Source: Fischerella muscicola PCC 7414 | GTDB lineage: Bacteria > Cyanobacteriota > Cyanobacteriia > Cyanobacteriales > Nostocaceae | Reading direction: 5' to 3' | Length of the DNA stretch: 64,000 nucleotides | Assembly: GCF_000317205.1 (NCBI RefSeq) | Contig: NZ_AJLK01000150.1 | Span: forward strand, 1-64,000 | Shown here: piece after piece, positions 46,012 through 55,112 of the stretch | Layout of the letters: every line of letters starts with the position of its first letter | How positions within the stretch are numbered: position 1 is the stretch's first letter | The notes under the pieces: generated by a model | What the model saw: only the letters and a program-made list of their open reading frames with translations | Told to the model about the DNA's origin: nothing | Database searches by the model: none | Translations under genes and position numbers: made by a program

Positions 46012-47385
46012 ATGACTAATTCTTTTTGGAAACAAGGTGAATTAATAGAAGTTCAGATCACAGACACAACTGATACAGGCGATGGTGTAGGACGATCGCA
46101 TGAACGGGTAGTGTTTGTACCAGATACTGTACCAGGCGATCGCGCTATTGTCCGTCTAGTACACGTCAAACCTAACTATGCTCACGCCAAGCTTAAACAA
46201 ATATTACAACCCTCAACCCACCGCATTCGGCCAAGCTGCATAGTCGCTGATAAATGTGGTGGTTGTCAGTGGCAACATATAAATTATGAATATCAGCTAG
46301 AAGCGAAACGCAATCAAGTTATTCAAGCTTTAGAACGTATTGGTGGTTTTGTCCAACCACCTGTAGATTTGGTTTTAAGGGCTGCTTCACCTCTAGGTTA
46401 TCGCAATAAAGCCACCTATCCTATGGGTGTATCTGCAACTGGAAATGTCCAAACAGGCTACTACCAAAAAGGTAGCCATCAATTAATTAATTTAAATCAA
46501 TGTCCAGTCCAAGATCCACGATTAAATTCTTTATTGGCAGAAATTAAACAAGATATTCAAAAGCGAAATTGGGCAATTTATAACGAAAAAGACCACACAG
46601 GAATAATACGTCATCTTGGGTTACGCATCGGTCGGCGGACAGGAGAAATATTATTGACTTTAGTTGTGAAAGATTGGGATTTACCAGGTATTAAAGAGCA
46701 AGCACAGGAATGGTTAAATCGCTATCCTGCTTTAGTAGGAGTTTGTTTAAACTATAACCCGAAACGCACAAATACCATTTTTGGCAGGGAAACTCGTTGT
46801 ATCGTCGGTAATGGTTATCTGCGAGAAGAATTTGCTGGGTTAGAATTTCAGGTACGTCCAGACACGTTTTTCCAGGTTTCCACGGAGACGGCAGAGACAT
46901 TGTTACAGGTTATTCAATCAGAACTACATTTACGTGGAACTGAGGTGCTACTTGATGCCTATTGTGGTATCGGTACGTTAACTTTGCCACTAGCAAAACA
47001 AGTTCACCAAGCCATTGGGTTGGAAATACAACCAGAGGCGGTAGAACAGGCGATTTGCAATGCTCAAAACAATCAAATTAGTAATGTGACTTTTCTGACG
47101 GGTACAGTGGAAAAATTACTGCCACAACTGGAAATTAAACCGGATATTGTTTTGCTAGATCCCCCACGTAAAGGATGCGATCGCCAAGTTGTCGAAACTT
47201 TATTAACATTTCAAGCAGAACGTATAGTTTATGTCAGCTGTAAAGTAGCAACCCTCGCACGCGATTTGAAATTATTTTGCGAAAATGGTGTATACACTCT
47301 TACACGTGTACAACCAGCAGATTTTTTCCCTCAAACCGCTCATGTAGAAGCAGCAGCCTTTCTTGTGCGATCGCAGCTGCCTTAA
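46012..47385 (+). CDS. rlmD: 23S rRNA (uracil-C5-)-methyltransferase RlmD/RumA family
   Basis: A 457-residue protein. It has an N-terminal TRAM domain (GELIEVQITDTTDTGDGVGR), a four-cysteine iron-sulfur cluster motif (SCIVADKCGGCQWQHI plus the later NQCPVQD), the SAM motif LLDAYCGIGTLTLPLAK, and the catalytic segments LLDPPRKGCDRQVV and RIVYVSCKVATLARDL. It methylates a uridine of 23S rRNA; whether the target is U1939 or U747 cannot be told from sequence alone. Confidence 0.9.
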   Translation: MTNSFWKQGELIEVQITDTTDTGDGVGRSHERVVFVPDTVPGDRAIVRLVHVKPNYAHAKLKQILQPSTHRIRPSCIVADKCGGCQWQHINYEYQLEAKRNQVIQALERIGGFVQPPVDLVLRAASPLGYRNKATYPMGVSATGNVQTGYYQKGSHQLINLNQCPVQDPRLNSLLAEIKQDIQKRNWAIYNEKDHTGIIRHLGLRIGRRTGEILLTLVVKDWDLPGIKEQAQEWLNRYPALVGVCLNYNPKRTNTIFGRETRCIVGNGYLREEFAGLEFQVRPDTFFQVSTETAETLLQVIQSELHLRGTEVLLDAYCGIGTLTLPLAKQVHQAIGLEIQPEAVEQAICNAQNNQISNVTFLTGTVEKLLPQLEIKPDIVLLDPPRKGCDRQVVETLLTFQAERIVYVSCKVATLARDLKLFCENGVYTLTRVQPADFFPQTAHVEAAAFLVRSQLP

Positions 47386-47815
47386 ACAACGATATATGGT
47401 TTATTTAAAAAACTCTAATTGAAAATTTGTAGTCCAGTCGATAGTAAAAATGCTAAACTTGAATTAAGCTAAAAATATAATTCTAATTGTGCAAAAAAAT
47501 AGAAGCTGCATGGGCTACTCTCAGATATGAATTGGGTCGTCTAAACTAAAAATCGGCAAATAAAAGAGTATGTTTATACTCTATTTGTGAAAGCAAAGCA
47601 ATTAAAAACTGCTCATTGCTTAGGTAGGTTTACTTCAGCCGTTTTATGTGAGAACAGCCCAAAATCATTTAGGAGAGCCAATGCTCCCTAGCATTTTCAA
47701 AATTTAGTTCCAAAGACGTTAGGTTTGAAGGCAACACGACCACCTCACAAATAATCAGGGTGCCTGTGACAGCAAACTGATGTCTAGCTAACTCTGAAGC
47801 TGCGGGGTTTCTCTT
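47386..47815. other. Intergenic region, no feature recognised
   Basis: About 430 bases, AT-rich in the first half. A short inverted pair AATGCTCCCTAGCATT lies near 47679-47694. The region should contain the promoter of the ATP-binding protein gene. I see no RNA gene or small ORF I can support. Confidence 0.35.
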
Positions 47816-48268
47816 GTGATCACCATTTCACTTCGTCCAGTTGGACGTAGTTGGGGAACTATTAGTTTCGCCTCAACTTTATATCTCTGTCCAATCTTAG
47901 ATTTGCTTCTGGCAGAAATTCCAACGCCCATGCAAGCCGAACTACGACTAGGGCTTCAAGAAGCCTTAGTCAATGCAGCTAAACATGGCAATAATCTTGA
48001 TCCAAGTAAAAAGGTAATAGTACGTTATTCCTTAATAGATAATAAATATTGGTGGATCATATCAGACCAAGGCGGAGGTTTTACTCCTTCTTGTAATTGT
48101 GATACAGATCCAACCGAGTACCTGCCACCAGATGAGTCAGAATGCGGTCGTGGTTTATCGATTTTGCATCTTGTTTTTGACGAAGTAGAGTGGAATACCA
48201 AAGGTACTGAGTTAAGGCTGTGTAAGCAATTGGAGCAAGCTCGACCGCGTATACCATTGCTGCGCTAA
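47816..48268 (+). CDS. Anti-sigma regulatory factor-type ATP-binding protein
   Basis: A 150-residue HATPase_c_2 domain protein of the RsbW/SpoIIAB type. RLGLQEALVNAAKHGNNLDP is the N-box, WWIISDQGGGFTP the G1 box and ECGRGLSILHLVFDEV the G2 box. Such serine kinases bind sigma factors or anti-anti-sigma proteins. The start is GTG 47816. No partner gene is adjacent; sigF lies 7 kb away. Confidence 0.82.
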   Translation: MITISLRPVGRSWGTISFASTLYLCPILDLLLAEIPTPMQAELRLGLQEALVNAAKHGNNLDPSKKVIVRYSLIDNKYWWIISDQGGGFTPSCNCDTDPTEYLPPDESECGRGLSILHLVFDEVEWNTKGTELRLCKQLEQARPRIPLLR

Positions 48269-48323
48269 AGATGGGGAGGTGGGGTGATGGGGTGCTTTTT
48301 TTCCCCATCTCCCAATCTCCCTA

Positions 48324-48608
48324 TCACCCCATCTTGGTTCCGTGTGTCGGACAAGGGGGTGCAGAAATAGAGTGGTCTAACCAACCTGTTGCTTGTTCTA
48401 ACCTCGCGAGGGCTTCCTGTGGTTCTTCCTTAAGGAGGAAGACAAGAGCTGCTGCTGCTTGCTCACCAGCGCGAGCTTTACGGTTAGATTTAAGGCGATG
48501 CCAATCATTAGGAGAAATGCTCAACCTCTCCATGAGGGCTTGAGCTAATTCTAAAGTAGTAAATTCATTCAGTTGACTGTTTTTAAGCGGCTGTGTAGAT
48601 TGAGACAT
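48324..48608 (-). CDS. Conserved small cyanobacterial protein, function unknown
   Basis: A 94-residue helical protein: TTLELAQALMERLSISPNDW, then KARAGEQAAAALVFLLKEEP and EALARLEQATGWLDHSISAP. The pattern of closely packed helices looks like a protein-interaction domain. I take ATG 48608 as start; GGAG is only 3 bases away, so TTG 48617 remains possible. It diverges from the gene at 48653. Confidence 0.65.
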   Translation of the reverse strand: MSQSTQPLKNSQLNEFTTLELAQALMERLSISPNDWHRLKSNRKARAGEQAAAALVFLLKEEPQEALARLEQATGWLDHSISAPPCPTHGTKMG

Positions 48609-48652
48609 ACACTCCAAGGTATCGTCGCATTTACTTTTACTCTACTACTTTA

Positions 48653-49021
48653 ATGAAGCAGCCTCAAAAACCGTCAGAACCACCACAAGAAGATAATCAA
48701 GAACTTGATTTTGAACAAGAACTCTTAGAAGTCGAGCGATCGCTTGCAGCTTTAAGAGAACGCTATCAACAGGTACAGCGCGATCTTCGTCAACAAAAAC
48801 AGTTACAATACAAACTTTATAAACTCAGTCAAGATAAAAAACCGACACCAGAAATACAAGCAGAGTTACGGCAAATTCAACAGCAATTAGAAGTATTAGA
48901 AGTCTGCTTAGAGAGTCAACTGTTTTCTTGGCGCAGTTTCAAAGAACCTTTCTGGCAAGCCATACGCTTTGGTGGAATGGGCGTAATCATAGGTTGGATA
49001 TTAAAGTCTTGCGCTGGGTAG
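48653..49021 (+). CDS. Coiled-coil protein with C-terminal membrane segment
   Basis: A 122-residue protein. Residues 15-85 are a charged coiled coil (LLEVERSLAALRERYQQVQR, EIQAELRQIQQQLEVLEVCL). The end is a short hydrophobic helix (AIRFGGMGVIIGWILKSCAG) suggesting a tail anchor. No family recognised. Confidence 0.65.
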   Translation: MKQPQKPSEPPQEDNQELDFEQELLEVERSLAALRERYQQVQRDLRQQKQLQYKLYKLSQDKKPTPEIQAELRQIQQQLEVLEVCLESQLFSWRSFKEPFWQAIRFGGMGVIIGWILKSCAG

Positions 49022-49127
49022 GGATCGGAGATTGAGGATTTATTTAAGATTTAATTCTTTTAAATTAAAATTTAGAGTCTACAATTCTAAAAATGTCACA
49101 CTCTAAATTTTATGCTTTGATAGAGAC

Positions 49128-50519
49128 ATGGTAGATAAAAGAATTGTAGAAATATTACGAAATGGTCAGCCTGATGACTCACTCGAAGTAAAAGGCTGGG
49201 TGCGTACCAAACGCGAATTAAAAGGTTTTGCTTTTATAGAAGTAAATGATGGCTCATCTCTAGCTAACCTACAAGTAGTAATTAATCAAGATTTGCCCGA
49301 TTATGAAAATATCTTGAAAAAGTTAAATACAGGCGCTTCGGTGGAAGTATCTGGGGTTTTAGTAGCTTCTCCTGCCAAAGGACAGCGTGTAGAATTAAAA
49401 GCAGATAGCGTCAAAGTATACGGAGAAGCTGATCCCGAAACTTATCCTCTACAAAAGAAACGTCATTCCTTTGAGTTTCTGCGGACTATTGGACATTTGC
49501 GATCGCGTACTAATTCCTTTGGTGCGGTTTTCCGTGTCCGTAACGCTTGTGCTACCGCGATCCACCAATTCTTTCAAGAACGGGGTTTTATGTGGGTACA
49601 TACTCCTATTATTACCGCCAGTGACTGTGAAGGTGCAGGCGAACTTTTTAGCGTCACTAGTTTAGATTTAAAAAATATTCCCCGCACAGAAAATCAAGCA
49701 GTAGACTATAGTAAAGACTTCTTTGCCAGACCCACATATTTAACAGTTAGCGGTCAATTAGAAGCCGAAATTATGGCGATGGCGTTTAGCAACGTCTACA
49801 CTTTTGGCCCTACTTTCCGTGCCGAAAATTCCAACACTTCCCGTCACCTCGCGGAATTTTGGATGGTTGAGCCAGAAATGGCTTTTTGTGATCTCCACGG
49901 GGATATGGATTTAGCAGAGGAATTCCTCAAATATATCTTTAAATATGTGCTGGAAAAATGCCCAGAAGACATGGAATTTTTTAACCAGCGCATTGATAAC
50001 ACTGTGTTAGCAACCGCAGATAATATAATTAACAATCAATTTGAACGTATCACTTATACAGATGCCATCAAACTTTTAGAAAAAGCCGATGTGCAGTTTG
50101 ATTATCCAGTCAATTGGGGCTTAGATTTACAATCAGAACACGAACGTTATCTTTGTGAACAATTATTCAAAAAACCAGTAATTGTAACTGATTATCCAGC
50201 CCAAATCAAAGCTTTTTATATGCGCTTAAACGACGATGAAAAAACCGTCGCAGCGATGGATATTCTTGCACCGAAAATTGGCGAAATTATTGGTGGTTCC
50301 CAACGGGAAGAACGTCTAGAAGTGTTAGAAAAGCGGGTACTAGCACAAGGAATGAAACTAGAAGACTTGTGGTGGTATCTGGATTTGCGCCGTTACGGTA
50401 CTGTTCCCCATGCTGGTTTTGGATTGGGCTTTGAAAGACTGGTACAGTTCATGACAGGGATGGGGAATATTCGTGATGTGATTCCTTTCCCGCGTACCCC
50501 AGAAAGTGCGGAGTTTTAG
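49128..50519 (+). CDS. asnS: Asparagine--tRNA ligase
   Basis: A 463-residue class IIb synthetase. The OB-fold anticodon domain has [20 protein letters not shown]. Class II motif 2 appears in [20 protein letters not shown] with [12 protein letters not shown], and motif 3 in [31 protein letters not shown] and ending in [12 protein letters not shown] identify AsnRS rather than AspRS. Length is normal. Confidence 0.95.
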   Translation: MVDKRIVEILRNGQPDDSLEVKGWVRTKRELKGFAFIEVNDGSSLANLQVVINQDLPDYENILKKLNTGASVEVSGVLVASPAKGQRVELKADSVKVYGEADPETYPLQKKRHSFEFLRTIGHLRSRTNSFGAVFRVRNACATAIHQFFQERGFMWVHTPIITASDCEGAGELFSVTSLDLKNIPRTENQAVDYSKDFFARPTYLTVSGQLEAEIMAMAFSNVYTFGPTFRAENSNTSRHLAEFWMVEPEMAFCDLHGDMDLAEEFLKYIFKYVLEKCPEDMEFFNQRIDNTVLATADNIINNQFERITYTDAIKLLEKADVQFDYPVNWGLDLQSEHERYLCEQLFKKPVIVTDYPAQIKAFYMRLNDDEKTVAAMDILAPKIGEIIGGSQREERLEVLEKRVLAQGMKLEDLWWYLDLRRYGTVPHAGFGLGFERLVQFMTGMGNIRDVIPFPRTPESAEF

Positions 50520-50596
50520 TTTCACACAGAAGCAAAGGCGCAAAGTATTAGGGTATGTAGGGTGCAAAAGCTACTTTGAGTAGACTTAGATTATTA

Positions 50597-50624
50597 GCCC
50601 GCAGTTGACTTGCGGGCGAGTCAA
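50597..50624 (+). terminator. Alternative hairpins after asnS
   Basis: GCCCGCA (50597-50603) pairs with TGCGGGC (50611-50617). An overlapping alternative uses TTGACT (50605-50610) with AGTCAA (50619-50624). A T-run (AATTTTTTG) follows about 12 bases later. Position fits an asnS terminator. Confidence 0.5.
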
Positions 50625-50698
50625 TTGCTTAGGTAAAATTTTTTGTTATTCGTGCGTCAGAAGAAATGCTTAGACTTTCTATACGTCTGGTAATACAT

Positions 50699-50731
50699 CA
50701 TCTTAAGTATGCTTCAGTCCCACTTAAGATG
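50699..50731. repeat. Inverted repeat between asnS and the small HTH gene
   Basis: CATCTTAAGT (50699-50708) and ACTTAAGATG (50722-50731) are perfect 10-base arms around a 13-base loop. Role unknown; it may be a regulatory site or a hairpin in a 5' leader. Confidence 0.45.
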
Positions 50732-50799
50732 TCCTACACTCATCTGATTGCAGCGATCGCCTGATTCCTCTTCTATTTCTATAATTTGATAGTATTATT

Positions 50800-50835
50800 A
50801 ATTTATTAATGTTGTCAATATAGTATTAATAAATT
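50800..50835. promoter_or_regulatory. AT-rich inverted repeat upstream of the small HTH regulator
   Basis: AATTTATTAAT (50800-50810) and ATTAATAAATT (50825-50835) are perfect 11-base arms, 14 bases apart, ending 34 bases before the start codon of the HTH gene. The site overlaps the expected promoter and could be its operator. The AT-richness of the region lowers confidence. Confidence 0.45.
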
Positions 50836-50869
50836 ATTTTTAATAATAAATGTATGATTTTAAGAAATA

Positions 50870-51118
50870 ATGCCTATACAAAATCGAGTCAAAAGCTTCT
50901 TAGAAGCCAGAGATTTATCTGCATACCAGTTCATTAAAGATACTGGTATAGCTCCCGCTACTGGTTATAAGTTGGCCAAAAAGTCTAGCTACCTGCCTTC
51001 TGTCCGTGTACTAGAAGTTATTTGCGACACATACAAAGTCCAACCAAGTGAACTTTTAGAATGGGTAGAAGAACAAAAAAGCCTTATGGATATGGAACAG
51101 GATGATGAGAATGTGTAA
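50870..51118 (+). CDS. Small XRE-type helix-turn-helix protein
   Basis: An 82-residue Cro/C1-like DNA-binding protein: VKSFLEARDLSAYQFIKDTG then IAPATGYKLAKKSSYLPSVR and a C-terminal DTYKVQPSELLEWVEEQ as in phage-type repressors. It is flanked by repeats and has no partner gene beside it. It may be a stand-alone regulator or a former antitoxin. Confidence 0.8.
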   Translation: MPIQNRVKSFLEARDLSAYQFIKDTGIAPATGYKLAKKSSYLPSVRVLEVICDTYKVQPSELLEWVEEQKSLMDMEQDDENV

Positions 51119-51149
51119 TTTATTTTGTTTAGCTAGTTAGTTATGTAGT

Positions 51150-51424
51150 TAGTGGTTAGTGGTTATTTCCACACTCCTCATACTCCTCATACTTCCCCCT
51201 TGCCCCTAATCCCCAACGCCAGGTGCTTTATGCCGGGAAACCCGTCCACCGCACTGGCTCCTCCCTGTCGGTCGTGGGGGCCGGTGAGTTCCCCATCACC
51301 CTATCACCCCACTGCCCCTAATCCCCAACGCCAGGTGCTTTATGCCGGGAAACCCGTCCACCGCACTGGCTCCTCCCTGTCGGTCGTGGGAACCGGTGAG
51401 TTCCCCGCCTTCCCCATCTTCCCC
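51150..51424. repeat. Two tandem copies of a dispersed ~85-bp repeat
   Basis: The segment starting CCCCTAATCCCCAACGCCAG and running through TGCCGGGAAACCCGTCCACC to TCGTGGGGGCCGGTGAGTTC occurs at about 51203-51289 and again at about 51315-51405 with few differences. The reverse complement occurs near 3552-3645. No gene is encoded; ORFs here are repeat translations. Confidence 0.8.
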
Positions 51425-52258
51425 TCACGGTAGCCAAGGATATTGCCGGAAATTAGGCGGACGTTTCTCTAAAAAGGCCTGTTTCCCCTCGGCTCCTTCT
51501 TCTGTCATGTAATAGAGTAAAGTCGCATTACCAGCGAGTTCCTGTAAACCTGCTTGTCCATCGCAATCAGCATTGAATGCTGCCTTGAGACAACGAATAG
51601 CAATGGGACTTTTTTCTAAAACTTCCTTTGCCCACTGGATGCCTTCTGCTTCTAATTGTTCCACTGGTACAACACAGTTTACCAAGCCCATTTCCAGCGC
51701 TTGTTGAGCATTATATTGACGACAGAGAAACCAAATCTCTCGTGCCTTTTTTTGTCCTACAATCCGCGCCAGATAACTAGCACCAAAACCACCATCAAAG
51801 CTACCGACTTTCGGACCCGTCTGTCCAAAAATAGCATTGTCGGCGGCGATGGTAAGGTCACATATTAAATGTAGGACGTGTCCGCCCCCGATCGCATACC
51901 CAGCTACCAAAGCAATCACTACTTTTGGCATTGACCGGATGAGGCGCTGCAAATCCAATACATTCAATCGGGGAATGCCGCTATCATCTACATAACCCGC
52001 GTGTCCCCTTACACTTTGATCCCCGCCAGAACAAAAAGCATATTTACCATCTGTGTGTGGCCCGTAACCAGTAAGCAAGACAACTCCTATATTAGTATCT
52101 TCCCGGGCATCACAAAAGGCGTCGTATAGTTCAAAGATAGTTCTCGGGCGGAAAGCATTGCGCTTGTGGGGTCGATTGATGGTAATTTTGGCAATGCCAT
52201 CGGCTTTGTGATAAAGAATGTCTTCGTAAGTTTTGACGCTTTGCCAGTTAATTTGCAT
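51425..52258 (-). CDS. menB: 1,4-dihydroxy-2-naphthoyl-CoA synthase
   Basis: A 277-residue crotonase-fold enzyme cyclising o-succinylbenzoyl-CoA in phylloquinone synthesis. [20 protein letters not shown] forms the oxyanion hole and CoA site; [20 protein letters not shown] is the MenB-specific loop; [20 protein letters not shown] completes the active site. The C-terminus [20 protein letters not shown] is typical. No other men gene is adjacent. Confidence 0.94.
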   Translation of the reverse strand: MQINWQSVKTYEDILYHKADGIAKITINRPHKRNAFRPRTIFELYDAFCDAREDTNIGVVLLTGYGPHTDGKYAFCSGGDQSVRGHAGYVDDSGIPRLNVLDLQRLIRSMPKVVIALVAGYAIGGGHVLHLICDLTIAADNAIFGQTGPKVGSFDGGFGASYLARIVGQKKAREIWFLCRQYNAQQALEMGLVNCVVPVEQLEAEGIQWAKEVLEKSPIAIRCLKAAFNADCDGQAGLQELAGNATLLYYMTEEGAEGKQAFLEKRPPNFRQYPWLP

Positions 52259-52632
52259 GAGTGGTGGAATGCGACTTCAAGTTGAAAATTGTAGCTCAGG
52301 CTAGGTAACACACTATCAACTAGCTTGAAAAAGGGGTAAAAGGGAGTTAACTTAGTACAGCTTTACATAAAATCGTAGCGAACTTAAACCCAGAGGAACG
52401 CAGAGTCTTCTTATGGAAAATTCGCTATGAATTAATGAAATGCTCTACTAGCAGCACACGCGTAACCCATCTGTGTGCATCTGTGTTCATCTGTGTTCGA
52501 TATTTCTATGCCCCTCATTGTGGCCATTTGCCCTTGGAAATTTCCGGAATGAATCAAAAGCTTGGTGTATCTCCTCTAAATGCTTAGCTTGGTTTGACCA
52601 AACCTATAAAAGCCCAAAGGAGTTTTTCAACT
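52259..52632. other. Divergent spacer between menB and the AAA ATPase
   Basis: It contains CATCTGTGTGCATCTGTGTT 12-mer repeats at about 52470-52500, and CAGAGGAACGCAGAGTC near 52393. The final part carries AAAGGAG before the AAA gene. No gene seen. Confidence 0.5.
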
Positions 52633-54048
52633 ATGAGCGATGATATGTCGTCCCTGTCAGTCAATGACTTTGGTGCTTCCTTTAAAAAGTTTCTTGAGCA
52701 AGTAACGACTTCTGCCCCCACTGAAGAACCTTTTTTTAAGAGTCAGTTACACACTCATTTTTCAGAAGATCCCCGAACTCTTCCTGTTGTCTCTCAACAA
52801 TTTGAAAAATCAGACCACCCCAATCTGCAACTTGCTATAGATGAATATTTAGCACAAGGCGGATGTTCTGCTCAATTGTTGGGTGTAATTACCCCTCATG
52901 AACACCTGGGAGTCAGTTTATCTCAATTAGTTATTGATACCAATGGGGGGTTTATGAGTTCAGTACAACCGACTCCCGGTCCTGTGCAGTATGTCAATCT
53001 TCCCCTTGGTAATGACCAACTTTTAGCCTGCGTGCAATCTGGACTTTATCTGATTAGCAATGGCGATTTACATTTGGCTGTCATGGTGCGTGGTGCTAGT
53101 GATTACAGTTTTCGTGCGGGGATTACTGTAGAGGTAATGGCAAGCGATCGCTCCAGTGCCGAAGCCTTTCTCGCCCAGTTGCGAACTTCAATCCGCAGGC
53201 GTAATATCTATCGAGGACGGGTAATTTCTCTGGTACAAAGTGAGGATAGAAGGAGCTTAAACGTTATTTTTCATAGTTTACCGTCGTTAAATCGTGATCA
53301 AATTATCTTACCAGACGGCTTGCTACAAAGAATTGAGCGACAATCTATAGGTTTTTCCCAAGTAGCTGATAAGCTACAAGCGGCAGGGCGACATCTGAAA
53401 CGAGGCATACTTTTATACGGGCCGCCAGGAACTGGGAAAACATTGACAGCGATGTATCTTGCTTCCCAAATGCCAGACCGGACAATCATTCTAATTACGG
53501 GTCGGGGTATGGGTTTAATTGAAAAGTCTTGTGAGATGGCACGTCTTTTGCAACCTGCAACTTTGATTTTAGAAGATGTAGATTTAATTGCTGAAGAAAG
53601 AAGCAGCGACAAAGGTTGTAGTAATGTAGTGTTATTTGAACTGCTGAATCAGATGGATGGGTTGAATGAGGATGCGGATGTTCTGTTTGTGCTGACAACT
53701 AACCGACCCGAAATCCTGGAACCAGCTTTGGCAGCACGACCAGGAAGGGTCGATACTGCGATTGAAATTCCCTTACCTGATGCATCTTGTCGGCGCAGAC
53801 TGTTTGAACTTTATGGCAAAGGTTTGCAGGTGTCGTTGGAAAATTTAGATAGTTTTATTGCACGTACGCAAGGAGTGAGTGCTGCTTTTATTCGTGAGTT
53901 AATGCGAAAAGCGGCGCTGTTTGCCGCAGATGAAGGTCAGGAGATATTGATTTGCGATCGCCATCTTGATGAAGCACTATACGAACTTGTAGAGTTAGGA
54001 GGCGAACTAACTCACAGCATTTTGGGAGCAGGAGAAGCTTTTTCCTAA
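52633..54048 (+). CDS. AAA family ATPase
   Basis: A 471-residue protein with an N-terminal domain of unknown function (1-240) and a classical AAA module: Walker [19 protein letters not shown], Walker B ATLILEDVDLIAEERS, sensor and arginine region NRPEILEPALAARPGRVDTA. The layout resembles a 26S-like or ClpX-independent AAA protein, with FtsH/CDC48-like SRH but no protease domain. I chose ATG 52633 because GGAG lies 10 bases upstream; a TTG at 52594 would add 13 residues. Function unknown. Confidence 0.83.
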   Translation: MSDDMSSLSVNDFGASFKKFLEQVTTSAPTEEPFFKSQLHTHFSEDPRTLPVVSQQFEKSDHPNLQLAIDEYLAQGGCSAQLLGVITPHEHLGVSLSQLVIDTNGGFMSSVQPTPGPVQYVNLPLGNDQLLACVQSGLYLISNGDLHLAVMVRGASDYSFRAGITVEVMASDRSSAEAFLAQLRTSIRRRNIYRGRVISLVQSEDRRSLNVIFHSLPSLNRDQIILPDGLLQRIERQSIGFSQVADKLQAAGRHLKRGILLYGPPGTGKTLTAMYLASQMPDRTIILITGRGMGLIEKSCEMARLLQPATLILEDVDLIAEERSSDKGCSNVVLFELLNQMDGLNEDADVLFVLTTNRPEILEPALAARPGRVDTAIEIPLPDASCRRRLFELYGKGLQVSLENLDSFIARTQGVSAAFIRELMRKAALFAADEGQEILICDRHLDEALYELVELGGELTHSILGAGEAFS

Positions 54049-54071
54049 AGCTTTGGGATACACTCGTAATC

Positions 54072-55112
54072 ATGACTTGTTTGAATTCAGCTACTTTGCC
54101 CCCATCCCTGATTCACGGTGCTTACCCTCTCAGTGTTGCACCGATGATGGATCGTACAGACCGCCACTTCCGGTATTTTATGCGGCAGATTACACGCCGC
54201 ACTTTGCTTTATACCGAGATGGTGACAACTGCCGCGATTTTGCATGGTGACAAAGAACACTTACTCGGCTTTTCCCCAGAAGAAAAGCCCCTTGTTTTGC
54301 AAGTGGGGGGCGATAATCCCAAGGAGTTAGCCCAATGTAGCCGGATTGCTGAGGATATGGGCTACGACGAAATCAATCTCAATGTCGGTTGTCCGAGTAG
54401 CCGTGTCCAAGATGGTAATTTCGGTGCTTGTCTAATGGCACAGCCTGAAAAAGTGGGTGAATGTGTAGCTGCGATGATCAATGCTACTCATATCCCAGTT
54501 AGTGTTAAGCACCGCATTGGTATTGACGATCGCGATCGCTACGAAGATATGGTAAATTTTGTTCGTGTCGTCTCACAAGCCGGCTGCCAACGCTTTACTG
54601 TCCATGCCCGCAAAGCTTGGTTACAGGGGTTAAGCCCGAAAGAAAACCGAGATATTCCACCCCTGCGTTATGCTGATGTGTATCGTCTGAAACAGGAATT
54701 TCCCCACCTATTCATCGAAATTAATGGTGGAATTCTTAACATGGAGCAGGTAAAAGAGCATTTACAATCGGTAGATGCGGTGATGATTGGGCGTGCAGCT
54801 TACGATCATCCCTATTTATTCGCCACAGCAGACAGTGAAATCTACGGCGAGGCGATGCAACCTCTATCTCGCCATGAAGTTGCTGAAGCGATGTTGGCTT
54901 ATATTGATTACTGGGTGGCAAAAGGTCTGAAACTCAACAAAATTACCCGCCACATGTTGCAATTATTTGCTGGACAACCTGGTAGTCGAGTTTGGAAGCG
55001 TCATCTCACGGAAAATTCCTGCCGTCTGGGAGCAGGTTCTGCTGTGGTACAAGAAGCGTTAGCACAAGTTCCCGACTCGCCATTACTGGCAAATGTGCTT
55101 TCAGCCTGTTGA
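54072..55112 (+). CDS. dusA: tRNA-dihydrouridine(20/20a) synthase DusA
   Basis: A 346-residue FMN-dependent enzyme reducing uridine in the tRNA D-loop. YPLSVAPMMDRTDRHFRYFM is the DusA N-terminus, INLNVGCPSSRVQDGNFGAC carries the catalytic cysteine, and SVKHRIGIDDRDRYEDMVNF with FTVHARKAWLQGLSPKENRD the FMN site. It follows the AAA gene by 23 bases, and its 3' end overlaps the convergent sigF gene by 12 bases. Confidence 0.93.
   Translation: MTCLNSATLPPSLIHGAYPLSVAPMMDRTDRHFRYFMRQITRRTLLYTEMVTTAAILHGDKEHLLGFSPEEKPLVLQVGGDNPKELAQCSRIAEDMGYDEINLNVGCPSSRVQDGNFGACLMAQPEKVGECVAAMINATHIPVSVKHRIGIDDRDRYEDMVNFVRVVSQAGCQRFTVHARKAWLQGLSPKENRDIPPLRYADVYRLKQEFPHLFIEINGGILNMEQVKEHLQSVDAVMIGRAAYDHPYLFATADSEIYGEAMQPLSRHEVAEAMLAYIDYWVAKGLKLNKITRHMLQLFAGQPGSRVWKRHLTENSCRLGAGSAVVQEALAQVPDSPLLANVLSAC

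Noticed and set aside
51152-51433. 93-residue ORF over the tandem dispersed repeats
   Set aside because: The protein itself is a tandem translation of the repeat (RQVLYAGKPVHRTGS twice) with no independent support.
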